From NCBI GenBank assembly GCA_028752905.1, contig JAQNBH010000004.1, positions 3,270,610 through 3,334,609 on the forward strand: a stretch of 64,000 bases of DNA. Reading direction: 5' to 3'. The DNA is from Cladorhizidae sp. MBARI D1340-BT2. Lineage: Eukaryota; Porifera; Demospongiae; Poecilosclerida; Cladorhizidae. Numbering within the stretch: the stretch's first letter is position 1; each line of letters opens with the position of its first letter. Position numbers and translations under genes: made by a program. Under the pieces are notes generated by a model. The model was not told where the DNA came from. It saw nothing but the letters and a program-made list of their open reading frames with translations, and searched no databases. Positions 23,801 to 31,199 of the stretch are shown here, piece after piece.

Positions 23801-26800
23801 TTCTTGACAAGATGACAACCTAAGACTAACACTGTTACACCATTGAGGTTCAAGTCTTCTGTACTTCAACGTGTACCTGGACGCACCAGGAACTTCTAGC
23901 CAGCAGCGAGCTATGTCTTTAAGATTGAAAATTGAGTCTGATGAGCTGGAACAGAGTTGGTTGCTTATGGAGTGAGTCTGGAGAGAACAGAGTTGGTTAC
24001 TTATGGAGTGAGTCTGGAGAGAACAGAGTTGGTTACTTATGGAGTGAGTCTGGAGAGAACAGAGTTGGTTACTTATGGAGTGAGTCTGGAGAGAACAGAG
24101 TTGGTTACTTATGGAGTGAGTCTGGAGAGAACAGAGTTGGTTACTTATGGAGTGAGTCTGGAGAGAACAGAGTTGGTTACTTATGGAGTGAGTCTAGAGA
24201 GAACAGAGTTGGTTACTTATGGAGTGAGTCCGAAGAGAACAGAGTTGGTTACTTATGGAGTGGGTCTGGAGAGAACAGAGTTGGTTACTTATGGAGTGAG
24301 TCTGGAGAGAACAGACTCAGTTACTTATGGAGTGAGTCTGGAGAGAACAGAGTTGGTTACTTATGGAGTGAGTCTGGAGAGAACAGAGTTGGTTGCTTAT
24401 GGAGTGAGTCTGGAGAGAACAGAGTTGGTTACTTATGGAGTGAGTCTGGAGAGAACAGAGTTGGTTACTTATGGAGTGAGTCTGGAGAGAACAGAGTTGG
24501 TTACTTATGGAGTGAGTCTGGAGAGAACAGAGTTGGTTACTTATGGAGTGAGTCTGGAGAGAACAGAGTTGGTTACTTATGGAGCGAGTCTGGAGAGAAC
24601 AGAGTTGGTTACTTATGGAGTGAGTCTGGAGAGAACAGAATTGGTTACTTATGGAGTGAGTCTGGAGAGAACAGAGTTGGTTACTTATGGAGTGAGTCTG
24701 GAGAGAACAGAGTTGGTTACTTATGGAGTGAGTCTGGAGAGAACAGACTCAGTTACTTATGGAGTGAGTCTGGAGAGAACAGAGTTGGTTACTTATAGAG
24801 TGAGTCTGGAGAGAACAGAGTTGATTAATTATGGAGTAAGTCTGGAGAGAACAGAGTTGGTTACTTATGGAGTGAGTCTGGAGAGAACAGAGTTGGTTAC
24901 TTATGGAGTGAGTCAGGAGAGAACAGAGTTGTTACTTATGGAGTGAGTCTGGAGAGAACAGAGTTGGTTACTTATGGAGTGAGTCTGGAGAGAACAGAGT
25001 TGGTTACTTATGGAGTGAGTCTGGAGAGAACATAGTTGGTTACTTATGGAGTGAGTCTGGAGAGAACAGAGTTGGTTAATTATGGAGTAAGTCTGGAGAG
25101 AACAGAGTTGGTTACTTATGGAGTGAGTCTGGAGAGAACAGAGTTGGTTAATTATGGAGTAAGTCTGGAGAGAACAGAGTTGGTTACTTATGGAGTGAGT
25201 CTGGAGAGAACAGAGTTGGTTACTTATGGAGTGAGTCTGGAGAGAACAGAGTTGGTTACTTATGGAGTGAGCCTGGAGAGAACAGAGTTGGTTACTTATG
25301 GAGTGAGCCTGGAGAGAACAGAGTTGGTTAATTATGGAGTAAGTCTGGAGAGAACAGAGTTGGTTACTTATGGAGTAAGTCTGGAGAGAACAGAGTTGGT
25401 TACTTATGGAGTGAGTCTGGAGAGAACAGAGTTGGTTACTTATGGAGTGAGTCTGGAGAGAACAGAGTTGGTTACTTATGGAGTGAGTCTGGAGAGAACA
25501 GAGTTGGTTAATTATGGAGTGAGTCTGGAGAGAACAGAGTTGGTTACTTATGGAGTGAGTCTGGAGAGAACAGAGTTGGTTACTTATGGAGTGAGTCTGG
25601 AGAGAACAGAGTTGGTTACTTATGGAGTGAGTCTGGAGAGAACAGAGTTGGTTACTTATGGAGTGAGTCTGGAGAGAACAGAGTTGGTTACTTATGGAGT
25701 GAGTCTGGAGAGAACAGAGTTGGTTACTTATGGAGTGAGTCTGGAGAGAACAGAGTTGGTTACTTATGGAGTGAGTCTGGAGAGAACAGAGTTGGTTACT
25801 TATGGAGTGAGTCTGGAGAGAACAGAGTTGGTTACAGTGAGTCTGGAGAGAACAGACTCAGTTACTTACACATGTCTAGAGGTGTAAGGAAAAGATATCG
25901 TGGCCTTCCAGTTTTTGATGGAATTATTCACAACTTTGGCCCTCTCATGAGTGGAGAGAATCTGGGAATGAGTGATGTTGCAGTTCATCTTCAAGCACTA
26001 CTTAAGGTAACCTGCATGCCAAGAGACTTCTACTGTAAGTGAGCAGCTTCCTCAAAGAAAAACAACCAGTTATCATCTGATCCCAGTAGATTTATCTGGT
26101 TAGATTAATGTTCTCGGAAAGAACCTCGTTGATTATGTAGGATCAAAGAACTAATGGAGCCAGAGAGGATTGATTAAGAGTCTTCAGGAATTGAATCAAA
26201 CATTTGGTCGAGCCTTACTTGCAGCCATGACTTGGATAGAACAATAACTGTGAGATGCCATTGATGATCGCTATTCTCCTTTACCTTAAGGAAAAAATAT
26301 GTCTGTGCCCACACTGTATAGATGATCCACTTCACAGTCAGAAGGTTCCCTGAGGTATGTGCCCACGCTGTATAGATGATCCACTTCACAGTCAGAAGGT
26401 TCCCTGAGGTACGTGCCCACGCTGTATAGATGATCCACTTCACAGTCAGAAGGTTCCCTGAGGTATATGCCCACGCTGTATAGATGATGCACTTCACAGT
26501 CAGAAGGTTCTCTGAGGTATGTGCCCATGCTGTATAGATGATCCACTTCACAGTCAGAAGGTTCCCTGAGGTACATGCCCACGCTGTATAGATGATCCAC
26601 TTCACAGTCAGAAGGTTCCCTGAGGTACATACAGTATGTGCCCACGCTGTATAGATGATCCACTTCACAGTCAGAAGGTTCCCTGAGGTACGTGCCCATG
26701 CTGTATAGATGATGCACTTCACAGTCAGAAGGTTCCCTGAGGTACGTGCCCACACTGTATAGATGATCCACTTCACAGTCAGAAGGTTCCCTGAGGTATG

Positions 26801-29800
26801 TGCCCACGCTGTATAGATGATCCACTTCACAGTCAGAAGGTTCTCTGAGGTATGTACGTGCCCACGCTGTATAGATGATCCACTTCACAGTCAGAAGGTT
26901 CCGTGCCCACGCTGTATAGATGATCCACTTCACAGTCAGAAGGTTCCCTGAGGTATGTGCCCACGCTGTATAGATGATGCACTTCACAGTCAGAAGGTTC
27001 CCTGAGGTACGTGCCCACGCTGTATAGATGATCCACTTCACAGTCAGAAGGTTCCCCGAGGTATGTGCCCACGCTGTATAGATGATGCACTTCACAGTCA
27101 GAAGGTTCTCTGAGGTATGTGTCCACGCTGTACACTTCACAGTCAGAAGGTTCCCTGAGGTATGTGCCCACGCTGTATAGATGATCCACTTCACAGTCAG
27201 AAGGTTCCCTGAGGTACGTGCCCACGCTGTATAGATGATCCACTTCACAGTCAGAAGGTTCCCTGAGGTATGTTCCCATGCTGTATAGATGATCCACTTC
27301 ACAGTCAGAAGGTTCCCTGCACCTGTCATTAATACACGTCCTTCTTGTCTCTTGGTGGCTAGGTGGTGGTAACTGTTGTCGTGTGCACAGAGATTCTATG
27401 TCCGTCACTGTCAAGGACTGGCCACCTACTCACCTTAAAAATGCTTCCATGTTCCTGTCTTGTATGTACCTCTCACTCTCCTTTTGCTCGTGTTGTTATT
27501 GGCATTGGGATTAAGGGGGCGTGGCAACTATTCTGTGTCCTGTTTTGCTAATGTTTCATTGAGTTTTGTATAGATTATATATGTGGTATAGGAACTTGTA
27601 TAGATTATATATGTGGTATAGGAACTTCATCATTTGTGATGAGCTAGGATACATTTATAAAGAGCTGAGTTTTGTGAGTGTGCATTGAAATGACTGGTGT
27701 TTTAATGTGAAAGACAATATCTTTGAGTCGGCAATCTCACACAGTCACTGACACTTCACCCCGAGCCTGGGTTAAATGTCATGCCATACAAACTAATGAA
27801 GGTTGTGAGTGAGGGGCATCCTCACCCAGGGAGAGCATAAATGTCATGCCATACAAACTAATGAAGGTTGTGAGTGAGGGGCATCCTCACCCAGGAAGAG
27901 CATAAATGTCATGCCATACAAACTAATGAAGGCTGTGAGTGAGGGGCATCCTCACCCAGGGAGAGCATAAATGTCACGCCATACAAACTAATGAAGGTTG
28001 TGAGTGAGGGGCATCCTCACCCAGGGAGAGCATAAATGTCATGCCATACAAACTAATGAAGGCTGTGAGTGGAGGGGCATCCTCACCCAGGGAGAGCATA
28101 AATGTCATGCCATACAAACTAATGAAGGTTGTGAGTGGAGGGGCATCCTCACCCAGGGAGAGCATAAATGTCATGCCATACAAACTAATGAAGGTTGTGA
28201 GTGGAGGGGCATCCTCACCCAGGGAGAGCATAAATGTCATGCCATACAAACTAATGAAGGTTGTGAGTGGAGGGGCATCCTCACCCAGGGAGAGCATAAA
28301 TGTCATGCCATACAAACTAATGAAGGTTGTGAGTGAGGGGCATCCTCACCCAGGGAGAGCATAAATGTCATGCCATACAAACTAATGAAAGTTGTAAGTG
28401 AGGGGCATCCTCACCCAGGGAGAGCATAAATGTCATGCCATACAAACTAATGAGGTTGTGAGTGAGGGGCATCCTCACCCAGGGAGAGCATAAATGTCAT
28501 GCCATACAAACTAATGAAGGTTGTGAGTGAGGGGCATCCTCACCCAGGGAGAGCATAAATGTCATGCCATACAAACTAATGAGGTTGTGAGTGAGGGGCA
28601 TCCTCACCCAGGGAGAGCACCTCCGGGTCCTATGGAGGTGGAGAACATGAGGTTGAAGGGGGCGGGTGAGGAGAGAGGGTTCCCCGAGAGGGGAGACCTC
28701 ACCTCGTACAACTTGAACAACTGCTCCATCTCTGTCTGAGAGTAGCCATCCAACTATACACACACACACACACAATGCACTTCATACACCACACCACACA
28801 CTCCTCCTCCATCTCCAGTGAGTGTTACCTTAGTGACAACGGCTTCATATTCCTGTGCCTTCACTGAGGAACATTTGGGGTCGGAAGTCAATTTTTCTAG
28901 GTGGTCCTTCAGAAGATGGTCGGCACGGAAACACTCGCCATTGTTTAAATCCTTCACCATCAGGTCACAGAAGCGCTCGGTGTGTCCAGATGCTCTGGGT
29001 ACACATAGAGCACACCACCACAGAGCAAAGGTCACACCATATCCACCAGGAGTCACACACACACCATCACACACACATACACACACACACCATCACACCA
29101 TCACACATACACGCCATCACACACACACACACCATCACACATACACATCATCACACTCACACCATCACACACACAATCATACACATAAACACACTCACAC
29201 CATCACACACACACACACCATCACACATACACACCATCACACACACACACACACCATCTCACATACAGGCAGACACAGACACACACACCATCACACAACA
29301 AACTTGTACACACACTCTCAGTCAGTAAGGTATATACTGTACTGTGTGGCCACTAACCTGAGCACATATTCAGGAGTGGGCATGGAACTGAGGGTGTGGC
29401 ACTAACTTGAGTAGGAGTGGGCATGGAACTGAGGGTGTGGCACTAACTTGAGTAGGAGTGGGCATGGAACTGAGGGTGTGGCACTAACTTGAGTAGGAGT
29501 GGGCATGGAACTGAGGGTGTGGCACTAACTTGAGTAGGAGTGGGCATGGAACTGAGGGTGTGGCACTAACTTGAGTAGGAGTGGGCATGGAACTGAGGGT
29601 GTGGCACTAACTTGAGTAGGAGTGGGCATGGAACTGAGGGTGTGGCACTAACTTGAGTAGGAGTGGGCATGGAACTGAGGGTGTGGCACTAACTTGAGTA
29701 GGAGTGGGCATGGAACTGAGGGTGTGGCACTAACTTGAGTAGGAGTGGGCATGGAACTGAGGGTGTGGCACTAACTTGAGTAGGAGTGGGCATGGAACTG

Positions 29801-30614
29801 AGGGTGTGGCACTAACTTGAGTAGGAGTGGGCATGGAACTGAGGGTGTGGCACTAACTTGAGTAGGAGTGGGCATGGAACTGAGGGTGTGGCACTAACTT
29901 GAGTAGGAGTGGGCATGGAACTGAGGGTGTGGCACTAACTTGAGTAGGAGTGGGCATGGAACTGAGGGTGTGGCACTAACTTGAGTAGGAGTGGGCATGG
30001 AACTGAGGGTGTGGCACTAACTTGAGTAGGAGTGGGCATGGAACTGAGGGTGTGGCACTAACTTGAGTAGGAGTGGGCATGGAACTGAGGGTGTGGCACT
30101 AACTTGAGTAGGAGTGGGCATGGAACTGAGGGTGTGGCACTAACTTGAGTAGGAGTGGGCATGGAACTGAGGGTGTGGCACTAACTTGAGTAGGAGTGGG
30201 CATGGAACTGAGGGTGTGGCACTAAGTTGAGTAGGAGTGGGCATGGAACTGAGGGTGTGGCACTAACTTGAGTAGGAGAGGATATGGAACTGAGGGTGTG
30301 GCACTAACTTGAGTAGGAGAGGATATGGAACTGAGGGTGTGGCACTAACTTGAGTAGGAGTGTGCATGGAACTGAGGGTGTGGCACTAAGTTGAGTAGGA
30401 GTGGGCATGGAACTGAGGGTGTGGCACTAACTTGAGTAGGAGAGGATATGGAACTGAGGGTGTGGCACTAACTTGAGCACATATTCAGGAGTGAGCATGG
30501 AACAGTCCACCTCTAGTAGCCCGTCCTCCAGCACAAAATGTGATCGCCATAGTGACACTAGCCTGTTCTTCATGGCACATCCCAACGGCCCATAGTCATA
30601 GAGTCCAGCCACAC
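5779..30614 (-). CDS. GARS1: Glycyl-tRNA synthetase, 11 exons, 5' end missing
   Basis: This class II aminoacyl-tRNA synthetase joins glycine to tRNA-Gly in the cytosol (in animals one gene often also supplies mitochondria). The eleven exons, listed separately, join in phase to give 589 codons plus stop. They follow the animal family in order: [19 protein letters not shown], the RPETAQG motif, class II motif 2 (FRNEISPR), [17 protein letters not shown], motif 3 (EPSFGIGR), and an anticodon-binding domain with [14 protein letters not shown] near residues 510-525. All introns use GT...AG. Compared with the human protein, only the region before GVSGLYD is absent: the RRFF...IYGG strand, the WHEP-type N-terminus and any targeting peptide. 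Those exons may lie beyond the macrosatellite, be missing from the assembly, or be replaced by the small candidate exon at 33227-33242. Coding exons look intact, so this is probably a live gene. Its span of about 25 kb is almost all minisatellite. Confidence 0.93.
6192..7050. repeat. 48-bp minisatellite in the last GARS intron
   Basis: About 17 to 18 units of 48 bp with the core AATAAGTAGTCTACAAACAA and ATTACATCTGCTTGCA. Two short insertions of ACTACACAAATAACTACGCA at about 6485 and 6680 mark an internal duplication of several units. The length is a multiple of three, hence the repetitive minus frames ([16 protein letters not shown]), which are not genes. Confidence 0.92.
7219..7403 (-). CDS. 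GARS1: GARS exon with [14 protein letters not shown] (anticodon-binding domain)
   Basis: The acceptor is GGCTGCTATAG|TCGAGT and the donor is CTCTCT|GTAAGT. It completes a valine and reads [34 protein letters not shown] and NSMRQVRLS, ending in phase 0. With the previous exon it gives [13 protein letters not shown], in step with human ELSEALTRHGVS. This is the most conserved part of the GARS anticodon-binding domain. Confidence 0.95.
7541..8405. repeat. GTGTGTTAGGTGTGTAGT minisatellite in GARS intron
   Basis: Short units of about 17 to 20 bp built from TGTGTTAGGTGTGTAG, degenerate at the left (7440-7740) and more regular after 7755. It lies within the intron between the exons at 7219-7403 and 8516-8719. 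GT-rich on the plus strand, so AC-rich in the transcript. Confidence 0.9.
8516..8719 (-). CDS. GARS1: GARS exon with class II motif 3 (EPSFGIGR)
   Basis: The acceptor is TTTCTAG|TTGTGG and the donor is GCCACAG|GTATGT. It reads [33 protein letters not shown] and [13 protein letters not shown], ending in phase 1. IEPSFGIGR is class II motif 3, whose arginine binds ATP. The later part opens the anticodon-binding domain. An unrelated plus-strand frame overlaps it at 8398-8592 and is a shadow. Confidence 0.95.
8850..9175. repeat. 30-bp minisatellite in GARS intron
   Basis: About 11 units of 30 bp carrying GAGAGAGAACTGGCTGCAC and AGTCAGTAGAG. It abuts the next array, with which it shares the CAGTCAGT word. 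Confidence 0.92.
9165..9770. repeat. 41-bp minisatellite in GARS intron
   Basis: About 15 units of 41 bp with CAGCCAGGAGTGAAGTGGAG and CAACAGTCAGTGACTACACA. The units are nearly identical, which suggests recent spread. It ends about 70 bp from the donor of the 9839-9924 exon. Confidence 0.93.
9839..9924 (-). CDS. GARS1: GARS exon with [16 protein letters not shown]
   Basis: The acceptor is TTTTCTAG|G and the donor is GTGCATG|GTGAGT. One base completes arginine, then [18 protein letters not shown] and [10 protein letters not shown] follow, ending in phase 1. It matches human [21 protein letters not shown]. At 86 nt it is the shortest confident exon. It follows a 6.6-kb intron filled with arrays and a LINE fragment. 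Confidence 0.9.
9930..11110. other. Intronic DNA, no gene recognised
   Basis: Part of the 6.6-kb GARS intron. Three short units of CGAGCACATGATCACA lie at about 9995-10052. Overlapping frames on both strands (10265-10561, 10506-10829, 10622-10822) show no family I know. A perfect hairpin, TGACCTA-CAT-TAGGTCA, lies at 10869-10885. The stretch may be an old repeat, but that cannot be shown here. Confidence 0.4.
11120..13166. repeat. 21-bp minisatellite with a higher-order duplication
   Basis: Nearly 100 units of 21 bp (core CTGTTATACTGGCCATCGAG). Marker variants show a block of about 31-32 units duplicated in tandem: GGTTGCCATCGAGG at 11938 and 12612, and GTTATACAAGCC at 12101 and 12754. Because 21 is a multiple of three, long frames (EAVILAI on the plus strand, MASITAS on the minus strand) stay open, but they break at each irregular unit. 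It is intronic to GARS. Confidence 0.95.
13335..13545. repeat. ~40-bp minisatellite (CCCCTGATATACGGGG)
   Basis: About five units of 39-40 bp, each with CTGATATACGGGGG and CTCTGGATATTTGGAGC. It ends directly against the LINE fragment at 13548. Confidence 0.88.
13548..13987 (+). pseudogene. Decayed LINE-type reverse transcriptase fragment
   Basis: The plus frame reads [17 protein letters not shown], then [18 protein letters not shown] and ACRLL. A shift to another frame picks up [12 protein letters not shown] recognise the order GPSG(M/L)D-x-WRR...DPEGL...ACRLIALDK-PGVRPIG as the start of the reverse transcriptase domain in sponge and cnidarian LINE-like elements. The frameshift and missing remainder show it is dead. 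It sits in antisense orientation inside a GARS intron. It could be the same family as the fragment at 446-709, since each covers a different end of such a polyprotein. Confidence 0.6.
14165..16428. repeat. 24-27-bp minisatellite with a TTAG|GTAAGG core
   Basis: About 80-90 units of variable length with the constant core CTTACCTAAGCTACAAG and a variable tail (AGTCTCCC, GATTCATCC, TGTCTTCC, GTCTTCC). It is interrupted by about 230 bp of unrelated sequence at 15945-16175. On the GARS sense (minus) strand each unit reads GTAGCTTAGGTAAGGG, a close match to the consensus 5' splice site. The array starts about 60 bp downstream of the donor of exon 16483-16619. Confidence 0.93.
16483..16619 (-). CDS. 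GARS1: GARS exon with [13 protein letters not shown]
   Basis: The acceptor is taken as GTACAGAG|GAGGTG (phase 0); CAG two bases earlier would not fit the upstream donor. It reads [18 protein letters not shown] and ends LEQD plus AG of an arginine codon at the donor GACAG|GTACGT. With the next exon this gives [15 protein letters not shown], the same spacing as human [15 protein letters not shown]. The open frame runs on past the donor for about 70 nt to a TAG, but that part is intronic. Confidence 0.85.
16788..16895 (-). CDS. GARS1: GARS exon with [11 protein letters not shown]
   Basis: The acceptor is ATCTGCAG|GGGTGG. It reads [18 protein letters not shown], then [18 protein letters not shown]. 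The donor CAGCCC|GTATCC (phase 0) is the best fit because the human protein also continues VPLVAEKPLKEP at this point. A donor at AAG|GTAGAC would drop that conserved stretch. The start is certain; the end is somewhat less so. Confidence 0.85.
17091..18212. repeat. 20-bp minisatellite (GCCTGCCTGGAGTGAGTGTG)
   Basis: About 56 units of 20 bp that alternate mainly between GCCTGCCTGG and TCTGCCTGG starts. Three units span 60 bp, so two minus frames stay open for hundreds of codons ([12 protein letters not shown]). This is a repeat artefact and not a gene. It shares the intron with the array at 18296-18770. A short (CA)n tract lies at 16985-17010. Confidence 0.95.
18296..18770. repeat. ~40-44-bp minisatellite containing the exon end and 5' splice site
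   Basis: About 11 units. In GARS sense each contains TGTGCCACACCTCCTAC|GTACGTTACTGAGTGG with small changes. The proximal unit is the real junction of exon 18754-18918, so the exon's last 16 bases and the donor are repeated along the intron. Units vary (CGTACGT, CATACGT, CGTACTA, TGTACGT), so the strength of the copied splice site varies as well. Confidence 0.9.
18754..18918 (-). CDS. GARS1: GARS exon with LGYFIGRI and KLRFRQHM
   Basis: The acceptor is ATGCCCCTAG|GGTGTC and the donor is CTCCTAC|GTACGT. The 55 codons start [15 protein letters not shown], run through [18 protein letters not shown] and end DAECHTSY in phase 0. The match to human [15 protein letters not shown]...ESKTSY is continuous. 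The final 16 bases, GTGCCACACCTCCTAC, plus the donor form the core of the tandem array that begins at this junction. Confidence 0.95.
19030..19345 (-). CDS. GARS1: GARS exon with RPETAQG and class II motif 2
   Basis: The acceptor is ATCTGAAG|G and the donor is GGGAC|GTACGT. The 316-nt exon opens [20 protein letters not shown] and contains [18 protein letters not shown], the class II motif 2 that contacts ATP. It ends LGDAVRD in phase 0. It aligns with human residues from [16 protein letters not shown] to LGDAVEQ with no break. It is separated from the upstream exon by a 9.3-kb intron carrying five minisatellites, a foldback element and an inverted repeat. Confidence 0.95.
19470..20345. mobile_element. 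Foldback element C built of inverted 32-bp repeats
   Basis: The outer ends are inverted copies: CTTCTCAATAATCAACTTG at about 19490 against CAAGTTGATTATTGAGAAG at about 20301, continuing into TCGACGTTTCAACTA and TAGTCGAAATGTCTAGAG. The interior has about 20 units of the 32-bp repeat (ATGCTCTAGCCTTCATCAGG) in one direction. The orientation flips at the perfect palindrome CATCAGGAATATTCCTGATG near 20170-20189, with about three units in the opposite direction. It lies in a GARS intron next to a TAA/CAA-rich patch (19365-19480). Confidence 0.85.
20405..20860. repeat. 24-bp minisatellite (GGGTGGGCAAGTAGATGAGT)
   Basis: About 18 almost identical 24-bp units, then a degenerate GTGAGTGGGTGGATGAG tail out to about 21070. 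The minus frame reads PTHSLIYL repeats, an artefact of a unit that is a multiple of three. Confidence 0.93.
21300..21530. repeat. Inverted repeat, arms ~78 bp
   Basis: The left arm (about 21300-21378, GCGCAAGCTGTTCTTGC through GGTTGTGGAGGCACTG to GGCCCCAAAGCC) returns inverted at about 21451-21530. The differences are scattered, and the spacer is about 72 bp. Translated from either arm in its own direction it reads much the same ([13 protein letters not shown] and [13 protein letters not shown]). It could be a decayed small foldback element or an inverted duplication. Confidence 0.75.
21567..23034. repeat. 22-bp minisatellite (CAATGCCCACCCTCCCTGTC)
   Basis: About 66 units of 22 bp, differing mainly at three bases (CCC, CAT or CTC before AATG) and at GCCC/GCTC. 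Longer blocks repeat: the pattern at 22240-22510 recurs at 22680-22870. Three units make 66 bp, which explains the open frames of up to 571 codons on the plus strand. It is strongly C-rich on the plus strand, and G-rich in the GARS transcript. Confidence 0.96.
23036..23940. other. Intronic DNA with AT microsatellite, pyrimidine tract and unassigned frames
   Basis: TATATA-rich sequence lies at 23080-23180. A CTCTATCAT/CTGTCTGCCCC pyrimidine-rich patch lies at about 23240-23365. At 23490-23825 both strands are open (plus 23425-23823, minus 23492-23767), with ordinary amino-acid mixtures and no motif I recognise. One could be an old gene or transposon fragment. No function is proposed. Confidence 0.4.
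23945..25870. repeat. 36-bp minisatellite (GAGTCTGGAGAGAACAGAG)
   Basis: About 53 units of 36 bp with GGAGTGAGTCTGGAGAGAAC and AGAGTTGGTTACTTAT. Variants include TTAATTATGGAGTAAG, common only after 24810, and ACAGACTCAGTTAC. A unit that is a multiple of three leaves two plus frames open for about 280-330 codons ([12 protein letters not shown] and [12 protein letters not shown]). They break at single indels, so they are not considered genes. Confidence 0.95.
25871..26299. other. Intronic DNA with a short unassigned plus-strand frame
   Basis: About 25880-26010 on the plus strand reads [20 protein letters not shown], followed by [19 protein letters not shown] and ALLK, and ends at an AAG|GTAACC donor-like site. 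The residue mix looks protein-like, but I know no family for it. It could be a transposon fragment. The rest holds nothing I recognise. Confidence 0.35.
26300..27320. repeat. 54-bp minisatellite (CTTCACAGTCAGAAGGTTCC)
   Basis: About 19 units of 54 bp with TATAGATGATCCACTTCACA, GTCAGAAGGTTCCCTGAG and GTATGTGCCCACGC. Small insertions and two partial units (at about 26900 and 27130) shift the phase. The minus frames ([16 protein letters not shown] and similar) are artefacts. On the plus strand the CCCTGAG|GTATGT word resembles a 5' splice site. Confidence 0.94.
27321..27780. other. Intronic DNA, no gene recognised
   Basis: Contains a 27-bp direct duplication (TGTGGTATAGGAACTT copies at 27582 and 27611). 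No supported coding region. Confidence 0.45.
27781..28615. repeat. 65-bp minisatellite containing the exon end and 5' splice site
   Basis: About 13 units of 65 bp. In GARS sense each reads ATGCTCTCCCTGG|GTGAGG, then ATGCCCCTCACTCACAACC and TTAGTTTGTATGGCATGAC. The proximal unit is the true junction of exon 28608-28753, so 12 exon bases and the donor are reiterated. The copied splice site is nearly invariant in all units. Confidence 0.92.
28608..28753 (-). CDS. GARS1: GARS exon with [14 protein letters not shown]
   Basis: The acceptor is GTATAG|TTGGAT. It reads [36 protein letters not shown], then IGPGGALPG. It ends in phase 2 at CTCTCCCTGG|GTGAGG. This donor is preferred over GGAG|GTGCTC because it restores the GPGG-xx-PG continuation that the family has before YLRPETAQG, and it fits the phase of the next exon. 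The last 12 exon bases and the donor recur in every unit of the 65-bp array just downstream. Confidence 0.9.
28829..28994 (-). CDS. GARS1: GARS exon with [18 protein letters not shown]
   Basis: The acceptor is TGTACCCAG|A and the donor is ACTAAG|GTAACA. The exon supplies one base for the lysine codon, then 55 codons beginning ASGHTERF and including [17 protein letters not shown], and ends in phase 0 after VVTK. It corresponds to human [21 protein letters not shown]. The next intron is only 75 nt and includes a short (CA)n run. Confidence 0.93.
29045..29300. repeat. (CA)n / CACACACCATCA microsatellite
   Basis: A mixed CACACA and CACCATCACA tract between the GARS exon at 28829-28994 and the 41-bp array. 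It is intronic. Confidence 0.9.
29350..30475. repeat. 41-bp minisatellite containing the exon end and 5' splice site
   Basis: About 27 units of 41 bp, most of them identical. In GARS sense the unit reads GTTCCATGCCCACTCCTA, then CTCAA|GTTAGTGCCACACC. The proximal copy is the true end of exon 30473-30614 (GTTCCATGCTCACTCCTGAA, TATGTGCTCAA|GTTAGT). The most distal copy (29352-29380) keeps the longer exon-like form with GAATATGTG and has a stronger donor, CTCAG|GTTAGT. The array is therefore bounded on both sides by copies of the exon end. Confidence 0.94.
30473..30614 (-). CDS. GARS1: GARS exon with GLYDYGPLG and CSMLTPE (first recognised exon)
   Basis: The acceptor is ATTACTTCTCAG at the high end. 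The exon starts with two bases that complete a glycine codon, then reads [16 protein letters not shown] and [10 protein letters not shown]. It ends in phase 2 (codon AA|A, lysine) at the donor CTCAA|GTTAGT. Residues 1-47 of the reconstructed part match the human region GVSGLYDFGP...LTPEPVLK. The last ~23 exon bases and this donor are the seed of the 41-bp array that follows immediately downstream. Confidence 0.93.
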
Positions 30615-30671
30615 CTGAGAAGTAATTACCTCCAGTTATCACTAGGGACAGATAATTCCACACACATTGTT

Positions 30672-31195
30672 AAGGGTGTCTAGTATACTACAAGAAGCAT
30701 CTAGTATACTACATGAAGTATCTAGTATACTACATGAAGTATATCTAGTATACTATATGAATGCTGTTGAGATTCATTAAGTGATAACCCCACAATTTCC
30801 AGACGACAGGCCACCAGGAACACTTGTGAGAGTGGAGTGCAGAGTTCTGCTGGTGCAGAGTTCTGCTGGTGCAGAGGTGGAAGCTTATGGTGATCAAGCA
30901 GCAGCTGCAAGTCTAGGGAGGAGCCACTCAGGAACCCCCACTAAGGTCAGACAGAGGTCACTTGGTTTCTAGTAACTCCCTCTAAATGTTTGACTGCATG
31001 TACTCATGTGTGCATGCCAGAGCGTCTTGAAGGCACATTTAGACCAGGCATGTACTCATGTGTGCATGCCAGAGCATCTTAAAGGTGATTAGTGCACAAG
31101 TCACAGAAAATGACTCTTATCACTGAGTAGCCACTTAACAAGCTGCCCACATGTGGTGCCATGGATTTGTTACAAGTATAGATTACTGAGCGTAT
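30672..31195. other. Intronic/upstream DNA with small duplications, no gene recognised
   Basis: TCTAGTATACTACATGAAG occurs about four times at 30672-30760. GCAGAGTTCTGCTGGT is doubled at 30839-30870. A segment with GTACTCATGTGTGCATGCC is doubled at about 31000 and 31050. A plus-strand frame (30781-30972) ends at an AAG|GTCAGA site but is not recognised. Confidence 0.4.
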
Positions 31196-31199
31196 GTAC

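Noticed and set aside
23932..25887. 12-residue protein repeats ([12 protein letters not shown] / [12 protein letters not shown])
   Set aside because: 36-bp intronic minisatellite with two frames open and indels that break both; no start context, splice partner or domain.
30781..30972. Alkyladenine DNA glycosylase-like word EVEAYG (also EIEAYG at about 21119)
   Set aside because: Only five or six residues match, the following motifs are wrong, and the two sites share a short identical DNA word that could be chance or repeat-derived.
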